This document shows positions 21,990 through 32,879 of a stretch of DNA of 64,000 nt, in pieces. Under the pieces are notes generated by a model. The model had not been told where the DNA came from and made no database searches. It was given only the letters and a program-made list of their open reading frames with translations. The stretch's first letter is position 1. Each line of letters starts with the position of its first letter. The stretch spans positions 34,559,168 through 34,623,167 of the forward strand of contig CM031616.1 of NCBI GenBank assembly GCA_018398815.1, given 5' to 3'. Source of the stretch: Conus ventricosus (lineage: Eukaryota > Mollusca > Gastropoda > Neogastropoda > Conidae). The translations under genes and the position numbers were made by a program.

Positions 21990-22864
21990 CCCTACTCACC
22001 ACAGAGCTAGCAACAAACAGTAGCGATCTGAGCGCAACTGAGGTCCCGACTACGCACTTGGCCCCTGAAGGCCAACCCGGCACAAGTACACACTATTCTC
22101 AATGAGTCACGCGACCAGCCATAAACTCCACCCACACTTGTATATCCACACAACATATACCGATACGGGGTCTAACCACACAATATTACTAATGCGCTGG
22201 CTTGGCGCCAACCCAATCACGTGACCGCGTATTCCCACCGTCCACTGTGCACGCGCACCAGTTCAACAAATGGACACAATCACGGGCCTCACTGTCTCTG
22301 GTAGGCCGCACCCACCCGAATCACAGAGCGACTTGCAACCCCACAAGTTCATAATGCACTCCAGCACACCTTAGTGTCACCACACTACAGCACCCTCGAC
22401 TTTCCACCACAGTCACCTGGCTTACAACTGCCCTTAATCCCGCTCAGGAATATCCGAGGCACACAGCGTTCAGTCACGGCTGGGTACCACTCTACCTACT
22501 CACTGGGTATACGCACATAAGGACACAACCAGACCCTGGTACCCTTCCGGCACTCACGCTACACTGCACTGCGTAGTCAATCACACCTTCCAACACCCCA
22601 CTCTATATTTATTGATCACTCATACCTCACTCACTCGGTAGCGCCAACCCATTCACACCAACACAAGTGCCCGGCCCAATGCCAATAGAAACCTCCCGAA
22701 GTGAACAGGGACACTACGTACCTACCCCCAGGGTACTCGGTAATGCTCCCCCCAACCACTCCGCCACTCGACGTACACACCGGACACAATCACCCCCCTA
22801 CCTCCCTTCAAGCTACCTATATACCTACCCCGCACCACCTAAGTACCCGCATCTCCCACCAAAT
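21990..22864. other. Element B leader between gag and 5' LTR
   Basis: C-rich on the plus strand, no gene recognised. On the minus strand the bases just inside the 5' LTR read TTTGGTGGGAGATGCGGG. TGGTGG near the LTR end partly matches the complement of the 3' end of tRNA-Leu (12 of 16 by eye), so it is a candidate primer-binding site at 22,847-22,864. Confidence 0.45.
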
Positions 22865-25800
22865 GTCACGGTCCGCTAAGCCGGACGCTCCTACCACCCC
22901 TACCCCACACACCTATTAACACACTAGGGCAGACAACGCCCCACACTAACACAACTTTAACAATCACGCGCACCTCTTTATTCACACACCCAAACATACA
23001 TGGCGCCACCACTCACGTCCATCTACAACCACACACCGGTATCCCACTTCTTTTCACGACCCACCCTAAACCCTACTACGACCGCTGAGAACCCTAACCT
23101 ATATAAAACACACAGTTGCGGTATATCACTGCGACCTAGGAACGCAAGATAGCCCCGCAAATCGTGGTGGCTAACTAATAGGGACAAAAATAAACCCAAG
23201 GGACTCTAAAAACTTAAACTGCTTAAAACCCACAACTCTCCCCAGGACCCACCTTCTCTTTTGACCCGGGCCCACTAGCGCACTGGTCACTGCGTCCCTA
23301 AAGGAGGCAAACGACAATACCCTACACTGTCTGGCCACTGCGTCCCAAAAGGCGGCATGGTAGGCTAACACACCCCTATCCCACCTACCTAACGCTACAC
23401 CCCTTCTACAAGAACACCCCCATTGGGACAACCTATCCGGCCCGGAAAGCTCTATCCTTGGCCTGCCGGGACCCTCAGACTGACGCCTCGACGGATTGAA
23501 CTCCGCTCCTCAGCGCGTCCCGTGGACCCTCGCAGCTGACTTCCTCCACGGATGACTCCCGCTGCCTCAGCGCGTCCGCGGCCCACGCAGACTGACACCC
23601 CCGAAGACTCTAACCCCGGCGCCGACCCGGACATCCTCACGGTCTGACTCCTCCCCTGCGCTGGGCACGACACTGGCGCACCCACACACCCAGACGCCTC
23701 TCCGACGAGTCCGGGGCTCGAAGGACACCTCCTCCTCTGAAGGCCCCGCCGGACACGAGGTGAGGGAAGGACTGTGCAGGCGCCCCTCTCACAGACGCCG
23801 AACCGAGTAGAGCAACAGGTGGCTGGAGAAAACCCCGGGAGAACCCCGTGTAGCCGCAAGACGGCCGACGGCCTGGATGGTTTTTCCCTCCTCTGGGAAA
23901 GCAGGCAGGCAACTGGACACTGCCGCTCACCTGCCGGCACGCGGGCAAGCAGACCTGCGGTGGTCCTGGCCCCAGCCTCAGACGAAACAGGATACCACCC
24001 TCTGACACAACTGTAGGCCACTACTGTAAATGTTGGCAACTACCCGAAGTCATCAAAGCCTATAGGCTACTTGGTTAAAGCTTTAACTCTCCATCCCCTT
24101 GCCTACCTCCCACCGGGAATGAGAGGACCCCTTGAATTTCGAATACACCCCCCATAACCCGTTACTTTGGGGTTATCATATCCATTCCCTGCCAACCTAT
24201 TACAACAACAGTAAAACAATATTCTCTCTGAGCAAATCTACACTATCACATATGAAATTATGACTCGCACACAATTCTCAGAAAAAATAATCCCAACTAA
24301 GCACTCCAATCCGGACTCCCTGGGCCCCCTTAGGAGAATACTAAACAAAAAATTAGGACATGGGCAATCTCACAAGAAATTTTCCACATAGTAATCAGTA
24401 GTAATCCACATCTCAAGAAAAAACCAACAACGAACAAAAGAACTTATTAATTTCTAAACGGTTTCACAGTTCTAGCATATTCATAAAAAAAGAATCGGCT
24501 CGCGCGGCACAATCCTTCACATTCTCATCCCTCTTTTGCACTGTCAATTATAATCATATATCAAAACATGATTTGATCATCAAAATTTACCATCCAGCAA
24601 CCCCTCTCAAGTCAATCTCTTGTCAGATAACCAGTGTTAATCCGTGTTAATGCCAACACATACCATACTTCATACATATTACATGCTGCACATCCTCCGT
24701 TTTTTAACCTATCAACTGCTGAGCTACCCCGCCTTAAACTTTACCTTACCCTTCTTTCCGACTACTAAAATTCCCATAATGGACCGCTCCCTACAACCGA
24801 AAAAATCTTTCTCAACCCTATTATGTCACAAACTCAAACATCCCTGCATGTGTGACAACTGTCACTTAAAAAAACAAACACACATAAACACACTTCTAAC
24901 CATATGTACTCGCTGTGCTGTACCAAACACTACGTCACAGATACAATCTGCCGCGCACGACAACCCGCGTCCGAGAATCATGACTCATAACGAAAGGAAA
25001 AGAACATCCAACATAAATTTGAATATGTCACGACCGTACTCTGATATAACCACTCGACTACCATTAGCCTTGCCTACTGTAACAGTTAACCGTTCCAATG
25101 CTGTGCAGGTCAACTGAAAAATTTTCCCCCCCATTAATAAATGTCACTGAACTACACTATTTACAACTGAAATTGAAGGCACAATCCTTTATCGATTCAC
25201 CAGACACATCGGCAACCTGACTCATACTATGATCCTCACAAAATGCAACCTCATATTACCTTCTTACTGAACCCCCCTGACATAACCTGAAACTGATCAC
25301 AACCAATATCCAACATCACCGTCCATCCAACGGTTATATATCGAACCCACATTGTCTAGCCAACCTGTCACATGACAATCGAACTCAGGAACATTATAAT
25401 AATAACGAACACTTTAATAATAGAACCACTATGAACACTATTTACAGAATATACAGAAAAGAGTACCAACACAAACCGGCTGACAAAAGCTCAATCACAG
25501 ACCAAGAACGACATCATACCAGACAACCAGTATCCGCCCAAACATAAATACCAAACTAAACACAGCAGAAACAATTACAGACAACTCCCATTATACAAAA
25601 CAACATGACGTATGACACCACATGAAACCAATAACAATCACAACCTGGACAGACAGACGTTCAACCACACCAGTTCTGCAACTGCTGAAGTGGCTGCCAA
25701 ACTTAGACGACACAGAACCCGGCACAATACAAGACACACGAACCACAACACCACCACGAACAGACGGATCACCAACCTGGACAACAGACGATCAACCACA

Positions 25801-26489
25801 CCAGTTTCTGCAACTGGCTGAAGTTGCAGCCAACAGAGACGACACAGAAACCCGCACAGGCCAAGGGGCAACACCAGACCCACGAGGACCTGCACTAACT
25901 AGGGGGGGGGGACTCGAAGTCACTCAGCGCGACTAACGCGCTGCCGCCGCAACTACAAGGCGCGTCCACATCCGACGAAACACCAGGGACCGAACGTGAA
26001 GCTACCCCAACGCATTCCGACCCTGGTCGGACCAAGCGAACTCTGCTCACAACACAAAACAGCGGATTGGTCAAGCAGCGTATCCCTCCGCAGAGCTTGA
26101 CACGCCGGACCGAACGACTTTGTTGCCGTGCAACAACCGACAATTTACCACAACACTCACAGACTTGACAACACCACAACAGCAAAATCCTGCCCCGCCA
26201 TCTCTGGTGTAGAACCCAAGTAACAAAAGGTGTAATCAATCGGAATGAAACCAAACTCCCGCTTTCCCTCCCTCTCATCAAGTGAAGATTGGAATTCAAG
26301 ATATTTTATGTCTTATTTCCCCAGCCCCCTACCTACCTAACCTTCCACCTTAACCAAAACCCCAATCGTTCACACGCACACTCGCACACACACATACACA
26401 TATGCACACGTGCACACGCTCTCTATAATTTCTGAACTACCATTACTCCAAACACAGGACGGCTGGTTTACTACTGCCGATCGGTGACA
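22865..26489 (-). repeat. 5' LTR of element B (~3.6 kb)
   Basis: On the plus strand it starts TGTCACGGTCCGC and ends GATCGGTGACA, so the termini are inverted (TGTCAC/GTGACA). It contains the GC-rich minisatellite (~23,457-23,590), an AT-rich middle and the 138-bp tandem duplication (~25,640-25,900). It is cleaner than the left LTR, and differences are mostly indels. Element A resumes at the next base. Confidence 0.88.
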
Positions 26490-26830
26490 CTGAGTGGTTC
26501 GTTACCAGTGGAAGAAGGATGGATTGGCCAGCAGAGGGTGAAAGTGTTACGGGACACTGGTTGTTCATGTGGTGTGTAAGAACAACGCTGGTCGAGGAAG
26601 GGGATTGACAGGGCAAATCCAGACCTGTACTCTAATCGATGGCACTGTGGGGGATTTCCCCAGTTGCTAAGATAGAAGTACGTACCCCTTACTTCTCAGG
26701 CGAGTTGTCTGTGCTGGTGATGGAGAAAACCCCTTTATGATTTGATCATTGGAAATATTCCAGGTGCAAGGGATCCAGGGGATCCTGAGTTGTTGACTGC
26801 TACAGGGGCAGCATTTTCAAACACGGAGCA
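26490..26830 (+). pseudogene. pol (PR): Element A protease
   Basis: Plus-strand continuation of element A after the nested insertion. VLRDTGCSCGVVRTTLVEEG (26,538-26,600) has the aspartic protease DTG motif. ENPLYDLIIGNIPGARDPGD appears after one frameshift near 26,725-26,790; the YDLIIGN part is the usual second protease block. Downstream sequence leads into integrase with no RT between, as in element B. Confidence 0.75.
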
Positions 26831-26879
26831 AGAAGGAGGAAAAAGGGTTGATAACCGTTAGTCGTTCCAGCAAGGAAGT

Positions 26880-28180
26880 CGGGCTTAGATGTGTCGCCTG
26901 ATGAGTTTAGGGCAGTGCAGGAACAAGACCCTTCACTCGTGAAGTCTTGGGATTTTGGCAAGAGGTGGAGAGAAACAGGTGGTTAGAGGAGGTGAGACGA
27001 ATTTCTTGTGAAAGGGGGGTTGTTGTACCGAGTGTTTCCCAAAGGGGGAAGACAGGTAAGGTGACAACTCAGTTAGAGGTACCAGCATGTTATCGGACAC
27101 TGTCATGTCGTGGGTCACGAGTCGCTCATGGCGGGTCATCTCGGCACCAGCAAAACAGCTGACCGAATCTTTGATGATTTTCATTGGCCAGGGGCAATGG
27201 CAGACATAAAGCGTTTCTGCATGTCATGTGACGTGTGTCAAAGGTCAGCCACAAGAGGGGTGAAGAGGAAGGCGCCTTCTTAAACAGCCCCCTTTAATTG
27301 ACACCACCATTCAGGAGAGTGGCTGTTGATCTGATTGGCCCCAATCTCGCCCTGTTCCAAAGGTGGGCACAGATATGTGTTGACGCTCGTGGATTTACGC
27401 GACCAGATACCCAGAAGCAGTTGCATTGAAAGGCGTAGATACGCAAACAGGTCGCTGAAGGGCTGGTAGACTCTTTTCTCGCGTGGGCGTGCCATCACAA
27501 ATTCTCAGTGACAGGGGGTCACAGTTCACCTCAGGCGTGATGAGGGAGGTCAACAGGCTGCTAGGATCACACAGCTTCTCACTACCCCATACCATCCACA
27601 ATGCAATGGTTTGGTGGAAAGATTCAATGGTGTGCTGAAGGGCATCTTAAAGAAGCTCTGTGGGAAAGACGGCAGATGGGATCGTTACATTCCAGCGGCA
27701 TTTTTCGCCTACAGGGAGCCCCTCAGGAGCGCCAGGCTTTTCACCATTCGAGCTGCTGTATGGGCGGACAGTCAGGGGACCAGTGTGTATTTCAAAGAGC
27801 TGTGGTCCGGAGAAACAGGGTCAGAAGAGGTCAAAACACTTATCATTTATGTGGTGGATTTACGCAATAGGTAGAGGAGACATGTAAGGTTGCAAGGGAA
27901 AGTTTGCAGGGGCTAGGGTCGTTCAGAAGAAGAAAATATGACAGGAAGGTGAGAAGCAATCCCTCAAGGTGGGAGATCAAGTCCTGTTACTGCTTCCCAC
28001 GGATCACAACAAGCTGCTGATGCATTGGAAAGGACCATTCACCATCATTGAAAAGGTAGATCAGGATTACCGAATTGATGTGAATGGGAAACCCCAAAAC
28101 TTTTCCATGCGAATGTGCTCCGCAAATATATTCAGCGTGAGACTCGCACATAGGCGCAGCAGCTTTCATTGATGAGGTGA
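26880..28180 (+). pseudogene. pol (IN): Element A integrase with GPY/F module
   Basis: DDE integrase in several frames. HHCC zinc finger at 27,115-27,245 (SLMAGHLGTSKTADRIFDD, then FCMSCDVCQR). Catalytic core: VDLIG near 27,326 (first D), SDRGSQFTSGVM near 27,505 (second D), VERFNG near 27,612 (Glu), then DGRWDRYIPAAFFAYREP and FELLYGRTVRGP. GPY/F: MHWKGPFTIIEKVDQDYRID at 28,019-28,078. All three acidic residues are present but not in one frame. It is followed within ~100 bp by RNase H, so RT is missing. Confidence 0.88.
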
Positions 28181-28261
28181 AAGAGACCCAGCAGAAGAAG
28201 GGGAGATTTTGTTGCCTGAGTTTCCAGAGAGTCATACAGGGATGTGTCACTGTATGAAGGG

Positions 28262-28510
28262 CTAGACGTAGGAGTGTTTGGCTGTCGTGTGGGCCGGCAG
28301 AAATTTTCACAAATACTTGTATGGGAAAGAGTTCGTGATAGAGACTGATCATCAACCACTCAAATTCATGCAGGAGGCACAGCTGAAAAACAGCAGGGTG
28401 CTGCGTTGGGGCAATGGCACTGCAGCCCTACAGGTATCGAGTTCAGTACATTCCAGGTCGACAGAATGTAGAAGCTGACTATTTAAGCCGTTGTAGTCTA
28501 GCAAGCTGAA
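28262..28510 (+). pseudogene. pol (RH): Element A RNase H remnant; RT deleted
   Basis: AVVWAGRNFHKYLYGKEFVI followed by ETDHQPLKFM and, after a frameshift, VQYIPGRQNVEADYLSRC. These are the C-terminal RNase H blocks of Ty3/Gypsy pol. No RT motif (no fingers, no YxDD) is found between integrase (28,180) and this point, whereas element B has ~0.6-0.9 kb of RT plus early RNase H there. The deletion removes RT and the start of RNase H, so A cannot be autonomous whatever the sequence quality. Confidence 0.85.
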
Positions 28511-29060
28511 AACTCAGAGGAAGACAGTCATCCCCGGGGGTGCTTAGCTACTTTGTTAAATAATATGTGTTGATTACAGTTATTTTGAGTGGATATGGGT
28601 TCTTTCCCATTTGGCTATGGTTCATATTTTCTCTTTGTGAGACTTGTTCATGGAAATGTAGTTATGTTTGGAGCATACAGTCGTTTGTGTAGTGATGCAC
28701 TGTTTGCGATAAGTGAGGATGGAGATTCCTCAGTAAAGGTGTCATGGATCGTTGTCATATTAGATTTGCTTTTCATAGTAGTTGTGAAGAGAAGATGTGG
28801 CAAATCCGCAGGTAGGGGAATTGCATAGGTGCGCACAAGGTTGTTTTTAAAATGAGTTGAATAAGGCAAGAGCGCACGTCAATGATAACTCATTGGGGTG
28901 GTATTCACTAATGATATATCTTATAATTTATAAACCGTTTGTTGAAAAAGTATTTTCCAAACTTTGCACGTGTAGCTGTGTGTCAGCAAATTCGGTTGTT
29001 GTCTTTTTTTTTACCGTTGATTTGAGACAATGCTGAGCATAGTCTTTTGCAAGGGGAAAA
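28511..29060 (+). other. Element A 3' untranslated region with polypurine tract
   Basis: No coding motif. It ends CAAGGGGAAAA (29,050-29,060), a good polypurine tract (plus-strand primer) immediately before the 3' LTR. A 79-codon frame at 28,589-28,828 is not recognised. Confidence 0.6.
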
Positions 29061-30397
29061 TTTTCACGGACAGAAAAAGAAAACCCAAGTCGGGTCAGTC
29101 GCCAGCCAGTTTGTTTGGACATAAGCTCCAACTCAAATATCCTGGTGTCCAGCAGATGACTTAAGGTGTTGCGTCAGCCAATTAGGCACAGCGGAGAGGC
29201 TCCACGGAGACAGCACGGTCCGGCAGGGCGGACTAAGTAGCTCGGCCGACGTCTCGATAGGTTGGCCAGACGGGTCTCGGTGCCTGGGTCAGACTGATCC
29301 GGCCATTTGCAGGACCCGCGCCCACAAGTTAAGTCGGACGTCGCGGTTGAAGTAGGAAGGGGGAAAGTATTGTGTGGTGGGGGGAAAATCAAGCTAATTA
29401 ATTAAATGACCCATTGACCACACAGAGAGCAAGGCTAGTAGATGTGACTTGACGATTTGAATGTCCAATGGGAATTAGAGGAGGTAACCTCAGTAGGGCG
29501 GGAAAAATACTGACCAATGGTACTCGCCCTTGACACATGGGCGATAATAAAAAGCATGCGTGAGTGAAAAAGGAAAGAAGACAGACAGGAGAGAGGAGGA
29601 GGTTTGGGTGTTAGGCTCTGCAGAAAAGAAAGGAGGGAGATGAGAGGGGGAGTGAAGAGAACCGAGCTGTAGCATTGCACCATAGAGAGTTGCAGAGGAA
29701 GGACTAAGGAGAGATGTGGGGAGAGAGAGTTGCTAACTGATGAAGAGAAAAAAAAAAAAAAAGAAAAAGAAAAGAAAAGAACCATGTCCATTGATAGAGC
29801 AGACTAGAAGAGAGAGAGAGAGAGAGTGCAATGCGTTAATGCAGGAAAAAGAAAGGAGAACAGATCGATGTCTGATAGTCACTGTTCAATCTGAACGGGG
29901 TTCGACCTCATACTTGGCCGCGCCACTTTCATCAGCAGTCCAATGACCAACGCCAGCGGTCTAACCTGACCAGTGCCAGCAGCCCAACCTGACCCGTGCA
30001 GCAGTCTAACCTGACCCAGTGCCAGCAGTTGTGTTGTGCTTGTGAAAGTGACAGTTTAAAAGAAACAAAGAAAAAAAAAGGAAAAGAAAAAACAGTGATT
30101 CGTGAATAGTTAAAGATCACCTGGCCAGGTAAAGTAGAAATCTATTTATACCCGGGTTAGTTAATGATGATTTAGATAAAAGGTTTTGTGAAGTTCAAGG
30201 AAAGAGAGAATGTTTTTATTTTGTTTGACTCCATATGCATTGATGTTTCTTTCTATGATCATGTGTAGTAAAGTTATAGACTTTACTAGTGGTTTGATGT
30301 GACGAATGCATGACATATGAATGAGATTGTAAGCAAGCTGTGAGTGTGTTTGGGCTGTGCGCTAGTCCTTCCTCCACTGACATACCCGAGGTTGACA
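29061..30397 (+). repeat. 3' LTR of element A (~1.34 kb)
   Basis: Begins at about TTTCACGGACAG (the first bases differ from the expected TG, perhaps an error) and ends GTTGACA at 30,397, followed by the target duplication GAGTG. It contains an (AG)n block, a CAGTCTAACCTGACC tandem motif at 29,955-30,020 and (A)n runs. It is the clean reference for the corrupted 5' LTR. Confidence 0.85.
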
Positions 30398-30402
30398 GAG
30401 TG
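30398..30402 (+). repeat. Right target-site duplication GAGTG of element A
   Basis: GAGTG directly after the LTR, continuing GAACACATTTTTGAC. This is the continuation of the pearl-like repeat interrupted at 10,104. Confidence 0.8.
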
Positions 30403-30444
30403 GAACACATTTTTGACTACACCCCACACACACACACACACACA

Positions 30445-30479
<35 letters not shown>

Positions 30480-30520
30480 CATTTCTTCGTTTCCATTCTA
30501 AAGTACCCTGTTCTTTAAGA
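30403..30520 (+). mobile_element. Pearl-like repeat, right part
   Basis: GAACACATTTTTGACTACACC, a (CA)n tract of ~55 bases where other copies have ACGG/ACAG repeats, then CAGCATTTCTTCGTTTCCATTCTAAAGTAC, matching the 3' part at 2,170-2,200 and 5,230-5,260. The tetranucleotide tract seems to have been replaced by a dinucleotide one. Confidence 0.7.
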
Positions 30521-30854
30521 ACTGGGAGTACAAAAAAACAAAACCCTTTTTTTCCCCCAAAAAAAGAATGAACACAAGAATAAAACCAAAACCTATTACC
30601 CTGTGAAGAATAAACGCAAGAATAAAACTCCAGATCAAATCCCGTTTTAAGTGAAAGGATAAAGTTCCCATAGCCTATCGGCCGTAGAGGCCAAAAGACT
30701 GTCAGAAGTTCACCGTGTCTAGGGCACGGCATGATAGAAGGCAGAGCCCATCCCTCTACTTCCGCCGCCTTTAACCTTCCCTGAACTGAATCAAATACCC
30801 ATTTACTGTCGTGTGGACAGATAGGGTTTTCAAGCAAACAAGAAAAAAAAAAGC

Positions 30855-30932
30855 ACGCCTTAATATGAGGTTTGAACTCAAGCCCGTCAGTTCCGCAGAC
30901 AGACGCTCTTACCGTTGGACTAAAGACCCTAT
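30855..30932 (-). ncRNA. tRNA-like Pol III promoter relic (SINE head)
   Basis: On the minus strand the sequence TAGTCCAACGGT (30,922-30,911) fits the A box TRGYNNARNNG, and GTTCAAACC (30,877-30,869 region) fits the B box GWTCRANNC about 40 bases later. CGTCTGTCTGCGGAACTGACG occupies the anticodon-arm position. The acceptor arms do not pair, so it is not a functional tRNA. A run of T follows soon after (poly-A on the plus strand, 30,842-30,852) and would terminate Pol III. I read it as a tRNA-derived SINE head or decayed tRNA. Confidence 0.6.
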
Positions 30933-31079
30933 TTTAGACCTGTTACTGAGGGATCAACACACCAGCACGAAACAAAACCAAAACCTGCCACTTAATAAGG
31001 GATGGAGCATAACCGAGAATAAGTCCCCAACGTGTCACTGCCGTGCGAGGACCGAACGCATGCCACAATGAAACCCAGA

Positions 31080-32690
31080 TTTGTTATTGTGCGAGGACCA
31101 GGGGGTAGGTAGCCAGCTGTGGCAAACAATCACCACTACCTGACCACTGACCCTTTTGTGACCACACGAACTGGGGCCATGTCGGCCGGGGTTGAAGACG
31201 TTTACCTCCGGTCATGAGGTTCATTGTGGTATGTCATTCTTCCGATCGTCTGGCTGAGGCGAGTCGAATATTTACACATTAAAAGAAGAAAAACTGCTTT
31301 GTTTTCAAAACAGGCCCACTGGGGAAACAAAAAAGAAGGGGAAAAATGGTTAATGTAATAGACGGTGTCCTTCTTCAGGTGTCAGTTTTGACTTCATTTT
31401 TAGCAATGATAAGCAATATTACGACAAGAAGACTGAAATCTCTGTGACACGAATGATGATTGTTGTAGCATCCCTGACTCTAGAATGGTCGAGGTTTCTT
31501 TAGCAGACGACACATGAAAATATCTTTCGGCCGTAACAGAGCCTCAGTCCATCTATTTCCTCTTTTGCTTGGTATCTTAAGGTAGTAGAGGTCTTTGCTT
31601 GTCGCCTTCTGAGCTGCACAACAGAAAGACCCCCCCCCCCCTCCCCCCAACTCCCAAGCATGTTGAATTTAAACAAAAACAGTTCTCGACTTCATTTTCA
31701 AAGGTCCGAGTCCATGGTTGCAAGTCAGGCCCAAAACGCTATATATTCTCTGTTACACTTCAAGCTGCGCCTGGCTTTTCTCAGAAAATCAGCCATTGCC
31801 CAAACATATTCGTCGCACAGTCCAGCCCTTAACTCGGAGGCAGATCCAACGATTCTCCACAGTACCACAGACCTCCCCAAGAAGCACATCCAAAAAGTCC
31901 GCCCCTTTTTATATTACAGCATGATCCACATGACCCTTCCTTTTCCTGTCGTCTGCTAGACTTTTCACTCCCAAATCTTTGTGCTCTATCAATAATGTAC
32001 AAACACGAGAAATCCACAAGCCTGCATAATTCTGCTTTCTTTAGGGCATTGTGGTACTCAAAACTAAATTCACTGACCCAAATTCCAGAATAAAAGGGGT
32101 TTGTTTCACATTCAAAAGAATTTTTTTTTTTTACACGAGCCAGTGCGATTTTCATCAGCAAATGTGTTTGTTATTCTGACCTTTGGTAACCCCCGAAACT
32201 CTGACAAAAGCGCGATGTTTGGGGAACCGGGGGAAATTCCTGTAACAAGGTTAACCTCGGTTGTTTGAACTGTAATGGAAGATGCGCCATAAACCTGCAC
32301 GTCTTCCTAAAAACGGTTCCCCAGAGGGATGAAAAAGAGGCAAACCTGTTACAACGAAAGGACTGAACCCCAGTCAAGAAAGGCTATCCCACTTAGCAGG
32401 CTTAAGGGCATTTCAATCTGAAAAATCAGGGTGGCGAAATCTGGGCAGGTCAATATCCATTTGCATCACAAACCATGAACTCAGGACCAAAAAAATACAG
32501 TGCGTGAATCCCTTTTTGTAGTGCCGCATCCCCCCCCCCCCCCTCTTTCCCCCCATCTCTCTCTCTCTCTATCCTTCTGCTCTCTCTCTCTATTATCACT
32601 TGACCGAATATCATCAATGGCGAGGTGACACGCTCAGAAGGATAACACTCGTTCGTATTCAGGACTGTTATTTTAAACTGTCTTTCAAAA
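31080..32690. other. Unassigned stretch between SINE-like relic and LINE
   Basis: No recognised domain in any frame. It contains a poly-C tract at 31,629-31,648, a T-run at 32,120 and poly-C/(CT)n at 32,529-32,592. Part of it may be the 5' untranslated region of the downstream LINE, but nothing in the sequence shows this. Confidence 0.35.
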
Positions 32691-32879
32691 GGGACTATCA
32701 AAGACCGTGCCATTTTGGGTAAGAGAGATGTGGCTTCTGGATTCGGTGAGTGTCGCTCGACGAGTGCGACGTGTTTTGCTTCGCTCTCTAACCGTCCGGA
32801 AATCTAAGCTTGAACTCAGTCGCCACCGCTTTTCCTTTCGCGTAAGCGGTACAGGCTTTTTGTTTTTTTTTCTGACTTT

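Larger units (their letters stand above)
13138..26489 (-). mobile_element. Element B: Gmr1-like Ty3/Gypsy retrotransposon nested in element A
   Basis: A complete-length element on the minus strand: 5' LTR 22,865-26,489, internal region 16,710-22,864 (6.15 kb), 3' LTR ~13,138-16,709. LTR ends are TGTCACGG...CGGTGACA. Domain order read on the minus strand is gag (knuckle), protease, integrase, RT, RNase H. That is the order known from Gmr1-like elements; typical Ty3/Gypsy elements have integrase last. All domains carry frameshifts. Flanks CTAGG (left, corrupted) and CTGAG (right) may be the target duplication but differ in two bases. Confidence 0.85.

Noticed and set aside
23452..24039. 195-codon minus-strand frame in element B LTR as a captured gene
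   Set aside because: The sister LTR (13,864-14,283) does not keep the same frame, and part of it is the GC-rich minisatellite. GC-richness alone can keep it open.
30855..30932. Functional tRNA gene
   Set aside because: Acceptor stem does not pair and the anticodon arm is irregular despite good A and B boxes.
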